Position numbers and translations under genes: made by a program | The notes under the pieces: model-generated | The model's database searches: none | What the model was told of the DNA's origin: nothing | Seen by the model: the letters and a program-made list of their open reading frames with translations, nothing else | Part shown: piece after piece, positions 61,701-64,000 of the stretch | Layout: every line of letters starts with the position of its first letter | How positions within the stretch are numbered: position 1 is the stretch's first letter | Source of the DNA: Sordaria brevicollis | Lineage: Eukaryota > Ascomycota > Sordariomycetes > Sordariales > Sordariaceae | Assembly: GCA_033439795.1 (NCBI GenBank) | Contig: JAUTDP010000006.1 | Span: forward strand, 2,418,001-2,482,000 | Length of the DNA: 64,000 nt | Direction: 5' to 3'

Positions 61701-62451
61701 TCGCCACGGCAAGCTCCGCCCTACCCGTTCCTCTAGCCTACGACCACGAATCACTCGGTCTCTTCTCTTTCACGAGCACTTACTCGCCAGCAGAGATAAC
61801 TTAGCTCTCTCAAGCTCTCTTCTCTCTTTGACACCTCGGCAAAAGCAACAGCTAACGTTGTAGCCCAACACATTTACACCCTACCCTTCTTCGCTCCTCA
61901 TTCTTGCACATTATCCTCGAGGCCTCAAAGTCTACGGCAACTCAACCTCCACTGCCGGATATTTGACGGAAGCTTGTCTTTGTTGTCCGCAACACTTCGC
62001 GGCCGAGTGCCGGATTGCGGGTTACAGCTCACACCAGAGTGTCTCACCCACACACCTTCGACGAGCCGCGTTGTTGCGGTATCTGCCCCTCGTCCCCTTC
62101 TTCGCTGTCACCGGCTGCTTCACGGTCCGAACGGCAAGCGGAGATTTACCATCCACTCGCTACCCTCACTTACACTTGTCACTTTGTCTCAGTTGGCCGA
62201 TCTAGACTTGAGTGGACTTTCGGCTCAGGGTTTCGGAGACGGAGAGACGTAGCAGCATTCCTTTACGTCCGGCCTTGTTACCACTTGCCCGCCACTTCCC
62301 CTTGAGTGGTTGACTTAATGGTATTATTTGACTAGGCCGCTTTTCACTTCCTAGCTATCTTGTTATAGCGTGAAAAGGTTGTGACCTTCTTTAACCTTTA
62401 CCACAACTTCATCCGACATACCACGCACGACACCTATTCTCGAGCTTTACG
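58728..62451 (+). other. Intergenic region and long upstream region of the Zn2Cys6 gene
   Basis: No gene is supported in 3.7 kb. Base composition returns abruptly to normal at the transposon edge. CA-rich (60795-60835) and CT-rich tracts (61340-61400, 61840-61915, 62080-62110) suggest leader sequence for the regulator to the right, which may have a long 5' UTR. Short open frames there are unconvincing. Confidence 0.4.
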
Positions 62452-64000
62452 ATGGACAACGCCGGGGCTGGAGGCTCTCCAGAGGGAGTCTCCTCTCCGG
62501 ATTCGAAACCGCCGGCATCGTCATCTGAAGCCAACACGGGCACTGGCGCTTCTGCTGCAGGGGCCGGTACCGGTGCGGCGGCATCGGGTAGCCAAGAAAA
62601 CCCTCCAAAGAAAGCTTCAGTCAGGAAGAGAACAAAGACTGGTTGTCTCAGTACGTGATATCCCGAGGCTGCAATAACGCAACCCACTCATTGTGTACTT
62701 CATGATTGCTGACATGTTGCAGCTTGTCGAAAGCGACGCATCAAATGTGACGAAGCCAAGCCGATCTGTAACAACTGCACAAAGTCCAAGAGACAATGTG
62801 AAGGATACAACCAACGACTTACCTTCAAGGAGCCTCTGGGATCCTACGGCCATGGCCCTACTCACTTTGGCCATCCCGTATTCCACCAGCAAAACCGAAA
62901 CCAACCTATCGGTGCTCCTCTGACGGCTTCTCAAGCGAAAGCAGCGGCGCAACAAGGACCACTTGCTGCTATTGCCCCGAAACCACCACAAGTCGACTTT
63001 ACCGGACAGGTGCCCATGTCCTTTGGGGCACCACCGCAACAACAACAGCAGCATGACCCCTTTCTGGCCGCTCAAGCTGGAGGTCCGCCTCTGCAAACAT
63101 CCTTCTATGGGCAACTACCGAGCCCTAGCCAGAGCATTTCTCCAGTTGGTCCTCCGCCACCGGCAGGCCACTTGCCTCAACATGCACACGAGAATACCTT
63201 CCATTTGATGTCACCAACGCATGGCTATGACCCGAACTCAGTGATTGAGGCGGGCCCGTCAAACTACAGCCAAAGCTGGACACCGACATCTAAACAACAC
63301 CGCCGTATCCTTGAAGAAGATGGACTACAGTACTGGCAGTCTGATGATGAGGCATCTATGGCCGACTCAGAAGACGATGACATCCCCATGGACGTGCACG
63401 ATGCGCATCTCGAGTCTAATGACCTCGGTATCCACGTGGCCAGACGGCTGGAAGCCACCGCAGATGCATACGGAGTTCGGATGAGAACCGTTGCTGGATT
63501 CCCGGAGCTGAACGTCTTACAAACCTACATCCCTTCCTCTATGAGCTCGCCCCTGAACGACTCTCAAACTGCGGCAGTATTCTGGTACTTTGTCAACGTC
63601 ACCGGCCAGAGCATGTCTCTCTACGAAAGACACCCCTTCGATCCCACGCCCATGTTCCAAGGTCAACCAGTGCCCAAAACCAGACAGCACATTTGGACCT
63701 ACACTTTCCCCATCATGGCCTTCAACCACCCGGCTCTCATGCAAGCCATTCTCGCCCTAGCCGGTCTGCAGATAGCCAACCTCGCCCGCGTCCCCGCCAC
63801 AGCAGCCATGAAGCACTACCACCTCAGTCTCCGGCGCATCGCGCGTAACTACCAAAGTCCCAGCCGACGCACGCAACCCGCTACGCTCGCAGCCACTTTG
63901 CTACTGGGCTACTACGAAGTCTGGAACTCGGACCACGACAAGTGGTGTCGACACATGTGGGGAGCGCGAGCCATCATGAAGGAGATTCCCTTTCTCAAAA
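62452..64000 (+). CDS. Zn(II)2Cys6 fungal transcription factor, truncated by the window edge
   Basis: Exon 1 (62452-62650) joins through a 72-nt intron to an exon open from 62723 to the window end, giving 492 residues so far. The first 60 residues are Ala/Gly/Ser-rich. The binuclear cluster spans the splice: KTGCLTCRKRRIKCDEAK, then ICNNC and KRQC (first Cys at residue 65), with a basic stretch before it. A Pro/Gln-rich linker, an acidic patch (DDEASMADSEDDD) and then a conserved helical domain follow (SSPLNDSQTAAVFWYFV, HPALMQAILALAGLQIANL, LLLGYYEVWNSDHDKWCRH), which looks like the Fungal_trans_2 middle-homology domain. It is a nuclear regulator of RNA polymerase II genes; its targets are unknown. 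The C-terminal part lies beyond the window. Confidence 0.9.

Overview
The window looks like nuclear DNA of a filamentous ascomycete of the Sordariaceae, most likely a Neurospora species. Three things point there: short introns with GTAAGT-type donors and CTAAC/CTGAC branch sites, fungal-type orthologues throughout (the orotate phosphoribosyltransferase reads like the Neurospora/Sordaria ura-5 product), and a 4.7 kb block of extremely AT-rich, TpA-saturated DNA that has the look of repeat-induced point mutation (RIP). The assignment is by recognition only; no database was searched.

Layout. 1-18 kb: erg5 (sterol C-22 desaturase, +), a rhodanese (+), ask1 (DASH complex, -), eaf7 (NuA4, -), a GCP6-like gamma-tubulin complex gene (+), and a C2H2 zinc-finger regulator with a 25-glutamine tract (-). 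About 17.9-35.4 kb: a gene desert of normal base composition in which I could support no gene. 35.4-54 kb: a dense housekeeping block with a 73-residue membrane protein (-), mitochondrial ribosomal protein uL29m (mrpl4, +), Rab GDI (+), the ribosome-assembly GTPase nog1 (-), ura-5 (+), a GNAT acetyltransferase (-), ddi1 (+) and rrp8 (-). 54.02-58.73 kb: a RIP-mutated transposon with 51-nt terminal inverted repeats and two convergent dead reading frames, one of them Tc1/IS630-like. 58.7-62.4 kb: no gene seen. From 62.45 kb a Zn(II)2Cys6 regulator runs off the right edge.

The genes do not form one pathway. Two pairs share themes: nog1 and rrp8 act on the large ribosomal subunit, and ask1 and the GCP6-like gene serve the spindle. 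Head-to-head pairs with short shared promoters are eaf7/GCP6-like, the 73-residue protein/mrpl4, and nog1/ura-5.

All exon models were built by hand from splice signals and family conservation. Total coding lengths are multiples of three in every complete gene except the GDI gene, which needs one extra base. The least ordinary observations are that one-base defect, an open RG-rich frame running 101 codons past the eaf7 stop, the inverted-repeat-bounded RIP relic with a second unknown reading frame, a GC-AG intron, a split start codon in ddi1, and micro-exons in nog1.
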